From: DAOMFM01 sp035429825
GTDB taxonomy: Bacteria; Acidobacteriota; Blastocatellia; UBA7656; JADIYM01
Length of the DNA: 13,141 nt
Reading direction: 5' to 3'
Assembly: GCA_044224215.1 (NCBI GenBank)
Contig: JBGAKX010000125.1
Coordinates: forward strand, 1 to 13,141
Part shown: in pieces, positions 6,724 to 13,141 of the stretch
How the letters are laid out: the number at the start of each line of letters is the position of its first letter
Position numbering within the stretch: the first letter of the stretch is position 1
Made by a program: the position numbers and the translations under genes
The notes under the pieces: model-generated
Databases searched by the model: none
What the model was told of the DNA's origin: nothing
What the model saw: the letters and a program-made list of their open reading frames with translations, nothing else

Positions 6724-8073
6724 ATGAGTCAGGCCGGAACTCGAACGGGCAGGCGAGTGGCAGGCACCATGCTCGCAGTTTCGATGGCGCTCGCCGCCTG
6801 CTCCAGGCCCTCATCTCCGACGGTCGACCCACGGGAGTCCGGCATGCCGCGGCCAGCGCCGCTCGTTGGCGTCGATCTCGACTACATGGACGCTCCGCAC
6901 GTGCTGCTGCGGGAGTTTCGCGGGCGCGCCCGTGGGATGGACGTCGACTCGGGGGCCGGACACGTGCTCCGCGACTCGCTGGGACTCGGCGCCGTCCGCT
7001 TCAACTCCTTTGGGTTCTATAGTTTTCACGGGCCTGACGCCACCGAAGCCATTCGCGCCGAGACCCACGCGCCGAATCGGTTTCCGTGGTTTCCCGTCGA
7101 CGAGGTCGCCGAGTTCGCCGGCGAGAACGGCCTGCGGCTCGTGCTGGGGCTCAATCCCGAAGAGGGGCCGGACGCAGCCGTGGAGCTCGCTGAGCGCCTG
7201 CAGAGTCTTGGCCTCCTGCAAAACGTGGCTGCATTCGAGGGCAATGAACCGCACCTCAGCAAACGACCGTGGACGCCCGAAGACTACGCCGTCTCGGCAG
7301 GCGCAATCATCACTGCGCTCGCGCCGTACGAAATTCCCTGTGCCGTCTCTCTTACCGTCGGAAGCGAGTCAAAAACGCCGACGGGCATCTCCGACGACGA
7401 GTACACACGACGGACGCTCGTCGCGCTCGACACGTCGATCTCACTCGCCCGTCACCCGAACCTGTTTGGTGTCATACATTTGTACGGAGCGGGCGTGGAC
7501 CCGGCCTCGATCGATCGTCTCGACGGTCTCGTGCGTCCGATCGCGCCGTACATGCGATTCCTCGTGACCGAGTTCAACATACGGTCGTCGCTGAGGGACA
7601 ACGCGCAATTGACGGACGACTACGGGCTCGAGTTCATCGCGAAGACCGGCCGTCTTGTCGCGCACCCAGACGTCGCTGGACTTTTCGTGCACGCGTTTCC
7701 GTATCACTCGGTCGCATACTGGGTCGGCGACGCTGGCATCGCGACGGTGTCAGGCTACGGCGACCCCCGATTGCGCGGACGCGACCTCGAACCGGGCTGG
7801 CACCTGACACCCGCTGGCCGGCTGTACGGCCTGTTCGCCCGGGAATTGTGGCGGGGTGTGCTGCTGACCTTCGAAGAGCACGGTCCAGTGCAGATTTGGA
7901 CCACGCGTGCGCCGGACGGTACGGAACGGCTTGGCGTCCTGAACACGGGCGGGAACATGGTTTCTGTCGGGAGGCGTCTTGACGGCCGGCTCGTCGAGCT
8001 GACGCTCGGTCCGCGCTCGGCGGCGGTCCGCTCGGGTGGTATCGAGCTTGGCCGCGTCGAGCTCGGGCAGTAG
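6724..8073 (+). CDS. Lipoprotein with clan GH-A-like glycoside hydrolase barrel
   Basis: Predicted membrane-anchored sugar-cleaving enzyme, 449 residues. The signal peptide ends in lipobox LAAC with acylated C26. The body reads as a (beta/alpha)8 barrel: GVDLDYMD near strand 1, LVLGLNPEEG near strand 3, FEGNEP with candidate acid/base E175 at strand 4, and LVTEFN with candidate nucleophile E283 at strand 7. Asn before the first Glu and the 108-residue gap between the two are typical of clan GH-A. A C-terminal beta-rich part (~365-449; RLGVLNTGG, GPRSAAV) resembles the small beta domain that follows the barrel in GH39, GH51 and GH79. I cannot assign a family or substrate. The ATG is supported by GGAG 5 bp upstream and by the signal peptide; a start at Met16 would lose the basic n-region. 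The gene is divergent from the barrel protein gene and converges with rsmD, with 22 bp between the stops. Confidence 0.75.
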   Translation: MSQAGTRTGRRVAGTMLAVSMALAACSRPSSPTVDPRESGMPRPAPLVGVDLDYMDAPHVLLREFRGRARGMDVDSGAGHVLRDSLGLGAVRFNSFGFYSFHGPDATEAIRAETHAPNRFPWFPVDEVAEFAGENGLRLVLGLNPEEGPDAAVELAERLQSLGLLQNVAAFEGNEPHLSKRPWTPEDYAVSAGAIITALAPYEIPCAVSLTVGSESKTPTGISDDEYTRRTLVALDTSISLARHPNLFGVIHLYGAGVDPASIDRLDGLVRPIAPYMRFLVTEFNIRSSLRDNAQLTDDYGLEFIAKTGRLVAHPDVAGLFVHAFPYHSVAYWVGDAGIATVSGYGDPRLRGRDLEPGWHLTPAGRLYGLFARELWRGVLLTFEEHGPVQIWTTRAPDGTERLGVLNTGGNMVSVGRRLDGRLVELTLGPRSAAVRSGGIELGRVELGQ

Positions 8074-8095
8074 GATTCGCCGGCGTCTGTTGCGC

Positions 8096-8647
8096 TCAGA
8101 CCCGCGCAAAGAACGTAAGTGTTGAGTCTCCGTACTTTACGTCCCGGTAGTGACGCAGATCGCCGGCTTCCGGCGGAACCTGGTCGCGGGTTCGGCGCTC
8201 CACGACGACGACTCCGTCGTGCGCCACCAGGTCTCCCACGCCGAGCAGCCGGATGATCGGCCGGTACAGGCCGGCGTCGTACGGGGGATCCACGTAGACG
8301 ATGTCGAACTTGGATTCGCCTCCCACGAGGCTCTTGAGCGCAGACAACGCGTCCTTCGGCACGATTCGGGTCACGTCGCCGACACCGCAATGTTCGATAT
8401 TGCTCTCGAGTTGCTCGAGCGCTCGTCGCGACTGCTCGATGAAGACGACGGAATCGGCGCCGCGCGAAATCGCCTCGAGACCGACTGCTCCCGAGCCGGC
8501 GCAGACGTCGAGAAACCGCGCTCCCGGGACCTCAGCCCCGAGGATATTGAAGAGCGCCTCGCGCACCCGATCCGACGTCGGCCGTGTGGAGGTTCCTTCG
8601 GGAGCCCGGAGGCGCCGGCCGCGTAAGTGGCCCGAGATGATGCGCAC
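8096..8647 (-). CDS. rsmD: 16S rRNA (guanine(966)-N(2))-methyltransferase RsmD
   Basis: Cytoplasmic S-adenosylmethionine-dependent enzyme that methylates G966 of 16S rRNA in the assembling 30S subunit. It has 183 residues, normal for the family. The N-terminus MRIISGHLRGRRL and the motif RPTSDRVREALFNIL are diagnostic. The SAM-binding motif I is FLDVCAGSGAVGLEA (~45-59), and the catalytic DPPY is at 120-123. The start is GTG at 8647; no ATG lies in a sensible position and the family N-terminus begins exactly here. No strong Shine-Dalgarno is seen. In many bacteria rsmD is followed by coaD, but here it is alone, its 3' end facing the lipoprotein gene. A 66-bp gap separates it from the divergent Ser/Thr kinase gene. 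Confidence 0.96.
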   Translation of the reverse strand: MRIISGHLRGRRLRAPEGTSTRPTSDRVREALFNILGAEVPGARFLDVCAGSGAVGLEAISRGADSVVFIEQSRRALEQLESNIEHCGVGDVTRIVPKDALSALKSLVGGESKFDIVYVDPPYDAGLYRPIIRLLGVGDLVAHDGVVVVERRTRDQVPPEAGDLRHYRDVKYGDSTLTFFARV

Positions 8648-8713
8648 GGACAGAGTCTACATTCCGCGAGGCGCGATTTCCAATCTTGGCACCTCTGCAC
8701 TATTCTGTCCCTC

Positions 8714-10531
8714 ATGAAGCGCTGCCCGATGTGCCGCCAGACCTTTCCGGGTCAGCAAGCGCAATTCTGTCCGGCGGATGGATCGGTGCTCGAGACGATG
8801 CCTGACGAGCCCGCCGTTTCGATGATCGGCATCGTGCTCGACGGCAAGTACAAGATCGAATCGCTGATCGGCGAGGGCGGGATGGGCGCCGTCTATCGGG
8901 CAAGGCACCTGCACCTCGAGCGCCTTGTCGCGGTCAAGGTGCTGCGCGCCGACATGGTCGCGGAACCGACGGCTGCCGCGAGGTTTCGACGCGAAGCGCA
9001 GGCGGCGGCTCGGCTCGTTCACAACAACGCAGTCGCGATTCACGACTTTGGGATTTCACCCGAAGGGCGCGCCTACCTTGTCATGGAGTACCTTGAGGGC
9101 AGGAGCCTGCGCGCGATTCTCGACGCGAACGGCCCAATGGCGCTGTCCGAGGTGTCCAGGATTATTTCACAGGTGTGCGACGCGATGGATACCGCGCACC
9201 GGCTCGGCGTCGTTCACCGCGACCTGAAGCCCGACAACATCGTCGTCGGATCGTCCACGGGTTCGGTCAAGGTCGTAGATTTCGGGATTGCGATGCTGCA
9301 GGACCCGACGGCCGGCCGACTGACGGGCACTGGAATGGTCGTCGGCACGGCGAGCTACATGTCGCCAGAGCACTGCAAGGGAGAAGTCGTCGACGCGCGA
9401 TCCGACATCTACTCGCTTGGCGTCGTGCTCTACGAGATGATCACGGGCCGCGTGCCGTTCGACTCGCCGATACCGTCGGCGGTCATCGTCGCTCACGTGA
9501 ACGAACCGCCGCCACCGATGTCAGGATTTCGTCCGGATGTGCCAGCGGCCGTTCAGGATGTCGTCTTTCAGGCGCTCGCAAAGTCGCCCGCCGCGCGGCC
9601 GTCGAGCGCGTCGGTGCTTGCCGAACGGTTCCGAAACGCGGTCGCGCTTTGCGCGTCCGGCGACACGATCGCAGCCGGTACCGTGGCAGGTGGCACGTCG
9701 CGAAACGCCCAGTGGGGCCCGACGTCGGCGAACCAGGCGCGCGCCACGACACCGGCGACCGGCCAGAGCCCTGGATGGCAACCACCGCCTCTTCCTGCCG
9801 TGGTGGACGCGGGAGCTACCATACCCGTCACGCAGCATTCGTCCCGTCCACACTCGTCGGGCTCCTGGGTGAAGATCGCGTTGTGGGTGGCGGGAGCGAT
9901 CGTGCTCGTCCTTGGAGTTGGAATCGGGATAGCGATCTATCTGAGGCTGCCGGGTCCGACGCCGCCGATCGTGGCGCCGGAGCCGCAGCGCGCCGCGCAG
10001 CCGGAATCGCCAGCAACGGAACCGGCACGCGGAAGTGCGCCGCCTTCGGCATATCCCGTGCCTGGGCCTTCGACTCCCGAATCGCCGTCGATCGGCCCGA
10101 TCACGCCGAACGCACCGGAGGCGACAGGCGGCGACGGGCTGCAGCCGCTGTCGTCCAGCCAGGTGTCCGAGGTCGAGAAGTTCCTTTCGGACTGGGTTTC
10201 ATCGGCCATGGCCCGCGACGTCGAATGGAACGTGGGGCTCTACGGACCGATCGTGGACTACTACAACGCCGGGCCGGTTCCGCGTGTCCGCGTGCGAGCG
10301 GACCGCGTGCGCGCATACGAGAAGTTTGACGAGGTTCGCATCGAGCTGCCTCGCGTGCACGAGGCGTCCGTGACGGCCGACGGGCAGGAGTTCCACCTGG
10401 TGTTCGACAAGCAGTGGGTGTTCACGGGGCCAGCGGGGAAGACCTCCGGCAAGGTGAAGCAGATGCTGGTGTTGCGACGGCTTGCAGGCGGTCTGAAGAT
10501 CGTCGCCGAGAAGGATCTCTCGGTCTATTAA
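8714..10531 (+). CDS. Transmembrane Ser/Thr protein kinase (PknB/Hanks type) with extracytoplasmic C-terminal domain
   Basis: Signalling kinase of 605 residues. The N-terminus carries a short zinc-ribbon-like segment (C4-x2-C7 ... FCPADG with C19), often seen before kinases of this type in Acidobacteria. The kinase domain spans ~47-310: glycine loop GEGGMGAVY (53-61), ATP lysine K75 (VAVKVL), catalytic HRDLKPDN with D170, metal-binding D189 (DFG), and SPE in the activation segment. All catalytic residues are present. A Ser/Thr/Pro-rich linker leads to one membrane helix (~388-411), another Pro-rich linker (~415-480) and an outer domain (~485-605) whose SSQVSEVEKFLSDWVSSAMA start and alternating strands resemble NTF2/SnoaL-like folds. 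The outer domain may sense a ligand. The ATG at 8714 begins the zinc ribbon; the frame is open from 8627, but that part overlaps rsmD. No Shine-Dalgarno precedes the ATG; TATTCT lies 7 bp before it, so a leaderless mRNA is possible. The stop is 11 bp from that of the convergent VWA gene. Confidence 0.92.
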   Translation: MKRCPMCRQTFPGQQAQFCPADGSVLETMPDEPAVSMIGIVLDGKYKIESLIGEGGMGAVYRARHLHLERLVAVKVLRADMVAEPTAAARFRREAQAAARLVHNNAVAIHDFGISPEGRAYLVMEYLEGRSLRAILDANGPMALSEVSRIISQVCDAMDTAHRLGVVHRDLKPDNIVVGSSTGSVKVVDFGIAMLQDPTAGRLTGTGMVVGTASYMSPEHCKGEVVDARSDIYSLGVVLYEMITGRVPFDSPIPSAVIVAHVNEPPPPMSGFRPDVPAAVQDVVFQALAKSPAARPSSASVLAERFRNAVALCASGDTIAAGTVAGGTSRNAQWGPTSANQARATTPATGQSPGWQPPPLPAVVDAGATIPVTQHSSRPHSSGSWVKIALWVAGAIVLVLGVGIGIAIYLRLPGPTPPIVAPEPQRAAQPESPATEPARGSAPPSAYPVPGPSTPESPSIGPITPNAPEATGGDGLQPLSSSQVSEVEKFLSDWVSSAMARDVEWNVGLYGPIVDYYNAGPVPRVRVRADRVRAYEKFDEVRIELPRVHEASVTADGQEFHLVFDKQWVFTGPAGKTSGKVKQMLVLRRLAGGLKIVAEKDLSVY

Positions 10532-10542
10532 GTCGTTTCACT

Positions 10543-12249
10543 CTACTCCACGCTGAACGGCGTGATCGTCTGCGCCACCGGTGTCTTTGATCCGGGCGGC
10601 ACGATATAGAGAATCGCGCGATACGCCCCCGGCTTGAACCCGTCGAGCGGCACGACGGGGGCTGCATCGATGATTCCCCTCGCATCGGCAGGCGGGAGCG
10701 GGTTTGGCGGCGTGCCGAGCACGACCTCGTCGCCGGACATGAAATGGACGAGCATTTCGTACTTCGCACCCGGCGGGGCCTTCATCTGGAAATACAGAAT
10801 CAGCCGGTCGCCACGCGCCTTGACGAATTTGCCCGACGGATTCGGGAGAATGCGCGTCTTCTGCTCAAAGACGAGCGCATCGTCGGCCGGCGGCGTATCG
10901 CCGTCGGGAATCGGCTGCGCGATCGTGCTGAGCACGAGACTTCCCAGCGCCGGCCGGCCCGCCTCGGGCAACGGCGGAATCGTGATCCGCCGTTCGATCA
11001 CCGTTCCGCGCTTTGAACCGGCATCGCGTACGCCGGCCTGAAGCACATAGACCCCAGGCGCCAGCACGGGCTGCACGCCAAACTGGGTGAGCGGGATCGA
11101 ACTCGACTTGAACTCGGCGATACGATCGGCCGGCGCCCTGTACATCGATGCGCGGCTGAGCTTGGCGACGACCTGCTGGTTGGTGTCGCGCAGCAAAACC
11201 ACCGCGTCGACCTCGAAGTCGCTGCTTCCGTCGGTCTTCTTTGTCTGGTCCGGAACCGGCGTCAGGTCAGCGCCGTTGACGCTCAGGACGACCGGAATTC
11301 GCCAGCCACCGTCGGCGGGAAAGCGCTCGGTCTTGAGCGACACAGCGAGGTCGGTCGGGCGATTGTTCGCCGTTGCCTTGGTGATCATTCCGAGCAGTGG
11401 CTGTTCGTACGGCAGCAGCACGTCGTTCGCGCCCCCGGGGAGCGCATAGTAGCCGCGCCGTGTACGTACTTCGACGTCCTTGCGGGTCACGTGCACGTCG
11501 ATCGTGCGGAACGAGCCGTCCAACGCAGTGTTCGTCGGCGAATAGCTGAGCGCATAATAGGACTTCAAATCGTTTGCGATCGACTGAAAGCCCATTCCGA
11601 GGTCGTTGGTATTCCGGACCAGTACGCCGCCGGTCTCCTTGGCCATCCTGCTGAGTGCCTCGTCGTTGCTGTTGATCGAAGGTTTGAGAAGGACATCCAG
11701 TCCGGATTCCCCGCCGCTCACCAGCATCCGATCGCGTGATTCGTACACACTCGTCGTGTTGCGCGGTTGCACCCTGCCGCCGGGCGCGGACGCAGTCAGA
11801 CCCGCAGCGCTGACTGTGTTGATGGTGAAGTTTGCCCGGTTGGCTGCCCCGATCATCGCTTCGAACGCGGCTTTGGATTCCGTCGAAACGATCAGGCCTT
11901 CGGAGAAGAGAACGATGGACTTGCGGCCAGTGACAGATCCATACACCTTTGTCAGCGTCAGTATGCTGTTGATAATCGCGAGCGCCTGAATCTGGTCGCG
12001 TATGGTCGAAAACGCTGTGTCGATGCCCTTCGCGTTGTTCTCGAGCAGATCGTTTCGTCGCTGGTCCTCCGCGCTGGCCGTGGTATTCGCGGCTGTGAGC
12101 GGCGTCTGGGATTCAGCCACCTGCGCACCAGCGAGATCCACGCGCGCCGCGTCGCCAGTCGCCTCCTGCAGCGGAACGCTTGTCCCTGCCGTCGCGTGCT
12201 TGAGCGCCTCCAGGAGCTTTGGCTTGTTGTTCGTGAAGTTCTGAATCAT
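10543..12249 (-). CDS. VWFA-related Acidobacterial protein, C-terminal part (frame-disrupted gene)
   Basis: This is the larger, downstream part of an exported VWA protein whose frame is broken near 12250-12260. It continues the VWA domain (GRKSIVLFSEGL, FTINTVSAAG, MAKETGGVLVRNTNDL) and ends it with the family signature SYYALSYSPTN ... VEVRTRRGYYALPGG. About 270 more residues follow in beta-rich, Ig-like sequence (VVLSVNGADL, GVYVLQAGVRD, LILYFQMK, GAYRAILYIVPPG). The frame is open upstream to a TTG at 12336, but residues before ~12259 are an out-of-frame reading of the repeat. The ATG at 12249 is the first in-frame Met of true sequence, though without a signal peptide a product started there would stay in the cytoplasm. 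Deleting one 64-bp repeat copy joins it to the N-terminal part as a 725-residue protein. It runs convergent to the Ser/Thr kinase gene. Confidence 0.8.
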   Translation of the reverse strand: MIQNFTNNKPKLLEALKHATAGTSVPLQEATGDAARVDLAGAQVAESQTPLTAANTTASAEDQRRNDLLENNAKGIDTAFSTIRDQIQALAIINSILTLTKVYGSVTGRKSIVLFSEGLIVSTESKAAFEAMIGAANRANFTINTVSAAGLTASAPGGRVQPRNTTSVYESRDRMLVSGGESGLDVLLKPSINSNDEALSRMAKETGGVLVRNTNDLGMGFQSIANDLKSYYALSYSPTNTALDGSFRTIDVHVTRKDVEVRTRRGYYALPGGANDVLLPYEQPLLGMITKATANNRPTDLAVSLKTERFPADGGWRIPVVLSVNGADLTPVPDQTKKTDGSSDFEVDAVVLLRDTNQQVVAKLSRASMYRAPADRIAEFKSSSIPLTQFGVQPVLAPGVYVLQAGVRDAGSKRGTVIERRITIPPLPEAGRPALGSLVLSTIAQPIPDGDTPPADDALVFEQKTRILPNPSGKFVKARGDRLILYFQMKAPPGAKYEMLVHFMSGDEVVLGTPPNPLPPADARGIIDAAPVVPLDGFKPGAYRAILYIVPPGSKTPVAQTITPFSVE

Positions 12250-12784
12250 GACCTGTTGCGTGTTTGAGGGCTTCCAGAAGCTTGGGCTTGTTGTTCGTAA
12301 AGTTCTGGAGCATGACGGGGCGATTCGTGTTGGCAAAGACGGCGACCATGTCGTTGAGCGCGAGTCGCTCGTTCACGAACTTCTCGGACGACTTGAAGAC
12401 CTGCGCCAGGTTCTCGCGAACAACCGATGTACGGTCGACGATGATGATGATCAGGTTGATTCCGTGAAACAGCGACTTGGAGATCGCGACCGGGGCGTCA
12501 GGCGATGTCGCAAGGTCGGGACCCGCCACGCCGCCATTCACCTTGCCGGCCCGAACAAGGCCGAACGATGTGACTGCCTGAGGCTCGCCGTTCTCGAGCA
12601 CCTGGATCTCGTTCTGGTGGAGGTCGGTGACCGGATTGCCCTTCTTGTCCGTGGCCACGAGGTCGAGCAGCACTTCGTTCGTTCGCAACTGGACATCGCC
12701 CTGTTGCTGCGTAACGGCGCGGGCCGGCGCGATCAGCATGGACACCATGAGTACGACGTTCAGAAGGAAAACTCGCTTCTTCAT
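12113..12784 (-). CDS. VWFA-related Acidobacterial protein, N-terminal part (frame-disrupted gene)
   Basis: N-terminal part of the same exported VWA protein. A signal peptide (1-23, cleavage after APARA) is followed by the family's pre-domain TNEVLLDLVATDKKGNPVTDL ending VLENGEPQAVTSFGLV, then the first strand of the VWA fold (INLIIIIVD) and FVNERLALNDMVAVFANTN. The usual metal site DxSxS reads D117-R-T-S-V, so it is degenerate and may bind metal weakly. After LLEALKHAT (~residue 175) the frame runs out of register into a basic, low-quality tail and stops at 12113. The ATG at 12784 is preceded by an in-frame GTG (12787), and AAGGTGG lies 7 bp before the GTG, so either could be used. The start is 54 bp after the stop of the upstream partial gene on the same strand. 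Confidence 0.8.
   Translation of the reverse strand: MKKRVFLLNVVLMVSMLIAPARAVTQQQGDVQLRTNEVLLDLVATDKKGNPVTDLHQNEIQVLENGEPQAVTSFGLVRAGKVNGGVAGPDLATSPDAPVAISKSLFHGINLIIIIVDRTSVVRENLAQVFKSSEKFVNERLALNDMVAVFANTNRPVMLQNFTNNKPKLLEALKHATGHDSELHEQQAKAPGGAQARDGRDKRSAAGGDWRRGARGSRWCAGG
12189..12317 (-). repeat. Diverged 64-bp tandem duplication inside the VWA gene
   Basis: Two adjacent copies with a 64-bp period (about 12189-12253 and 12253-12317) both encode, in different frames, VM(L/I)QNFTNNKPKLLEALK followed by HAT. Over the 58-bp core (12196-12253 against 12260-12317) there are eight differences. Six are synonymous third-position changes and two lie in one codon (CTC Leu against ATT Ile). Because 64 is not a multiple of three, the second copy shifts the frame. 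The pattern shows both copies evolved as coding sequence before being placed side by side. Confidence 0.93.
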
Positions 12785-12838
12785 CACACACCATCCACCT
12801 TGTGATTAGGGACGGAAAAACAATACGCCACCGCAGCG

Positions 12839-13141
12839 CTACTTCGAAAGTCTCGTTGAATAGAGGATTGCGTGGAGCTCGTCGGCGCGCGACGAAAACG
12901 CCTGACCCGACGTGTACGCCATCACACTCAGGAGCTGGACGCCGTCCGGAGTCGGCCGGTACCCCTGCCACTCAAGCCGGCGCACGTCCGACGCATTGGC
13001 GGGCGGACCCTCGCAGAACTCGACGCCGTGAATCCCGTCAATCTCGAGGAGGCGGACCTCGATGTACCGCCCCGACGTCTTCTCGCCAAGCGCCTGCGTG
13101 TACATCGCGGCGAGGCTCTGCTCGTACGGAAACGACGCCGG
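12839..13141 (-). CDS. Hypothetical protein, C-terminal part (5' end outside window)
   Basis: The reading frame is open to the window edge, so the start is missing. The 100 visible residues begin PASFPYEQSLAAMYTQALGE. An internal Met at 13105 could be taken for a start, but coding sequence appears to continue above it. Visible features are IEVRLLEIDGIHGVEF, EWQGYRPTPDGVQLLSVMAYTSG and a C-terminus DELHAILYSTRLSK. There is one Cys, no membrane segment and no catalytic motif that I recognise. I do not recognise the family and assign no function. The stop (TAG at 12839) lies 54 bp before the VWA gene start on the same strand, so the two are probably co-transcribed. Confidence 0.7.
   Translation of the reverse strand, partial: PASFPYEQSLAAMYTQALGEKTSGRYIEVRLLEIDGIHGVEFCEGPPANASDVRRLEWQGYRPTPDGVQLLSVMAYTSGQAFSSRADELHAILYSTRLSK

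Noticed and set aside
8687..8701. TGGCAC upstream of the Ser/Thr kinase gene as a sigma-54 promoter
   Set aside because: The -24-like box is good, but the -12 position reads CACTA instead of TTGCW. The nearby TGC is at the wrong spacing.
10532..10542. Shared bidirectional terminator between the convergent kinase and VWA genes
   Set aside because: Only 11 bp separate the stop codons and no stem with a T run is present there, so read-through or termination inside the opposing genes is more likely.
12250..12275. Programmed ribosomal frameshift joining the two VWA parts
   Set aside because: The junction (CTC AAA CAC GCA ACA GGT) has no slippery heptamer, rare-codon stall or stop codon in the shift window. 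The synonymous pattern of the duplication gives a simpler explanation.

Overview
This is a GC-rich chromosomal stretch whose content fits Acidobacteriota, perhaps a Vicinamibacteria-like lineage. The taxonomic call is inference. It rests on the 'VWFA-related Acidobacterial' protein type, an outer-membrane barrel carrying a carboxypeptidase-regulatory-like domain, a membrane Ser/Thr kinase with an N-terminal zinc-ribbon-like segment, and a ComP-like sensor kinase. I see no mobile elements, CRISPR arrays, tRNA or rRNA genes. Strongly GC-skewed codon use gives many long antisense open frames, which I treat as shadows.

Layout, left to right. 103-4504 (minus): a two-component pair transcribed kinase first. 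It consists of a roughly ten-pass PDZ-like/GAF/PAS histidine kinase and an NtrC-type sigma-54 activator. The 347-bp gap 4505-4851 holds a good -24/-12 sigma-54 promoter reading into the kinase gene, a cluster of inverted AATT-core repeats centred about 87 bp upstream of the predicted start point, and a rho-independent terminator for the next gene. The pair therefore looks autoregulated through sigma-54. 4852-6519 (minus): a short, apparently plug-less TonB-receptor-like outer-membrane barrel. The 204-bp divergent gap 6520-6723 has a -10-like box, a 9-bp-phased triple GACAC/GTGTC repeat, and a hairpin abutting the next start codon. 6724-8073 (plus): a lipoprotein with a clan GH-A-like glycoside hydrolase barrel. 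8096-8647 (minus): rsmD. 8714-10531 (plus): a Ser/Thr protein kinase with one membrane span and an outer NTF2-like-looking domain. 10543-12784 (minus): an exported VWA protein split into two frames. 12839-13141 (minus): the 3' end of an unrecognised gene, probably co-transcribed with the VWA gene.

Two observations deserve most attention. First, the VWA gene is broken by a 64-bp tandem duplication whose two copies differ almost only at synonymous positions. Removing 64 bp restores a single 725-residue frame. This pattern suggests a join between two diverged alleles or paralogues (assembly chimera or real recombination) rather than a fresh slip. Second, the sigma-54 promoter and candidate enhancer site sit upstream of a histidine kinase/sigma-54-activator operon. 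No convincing new multi-gene defence or biosynthetic system is visible here.
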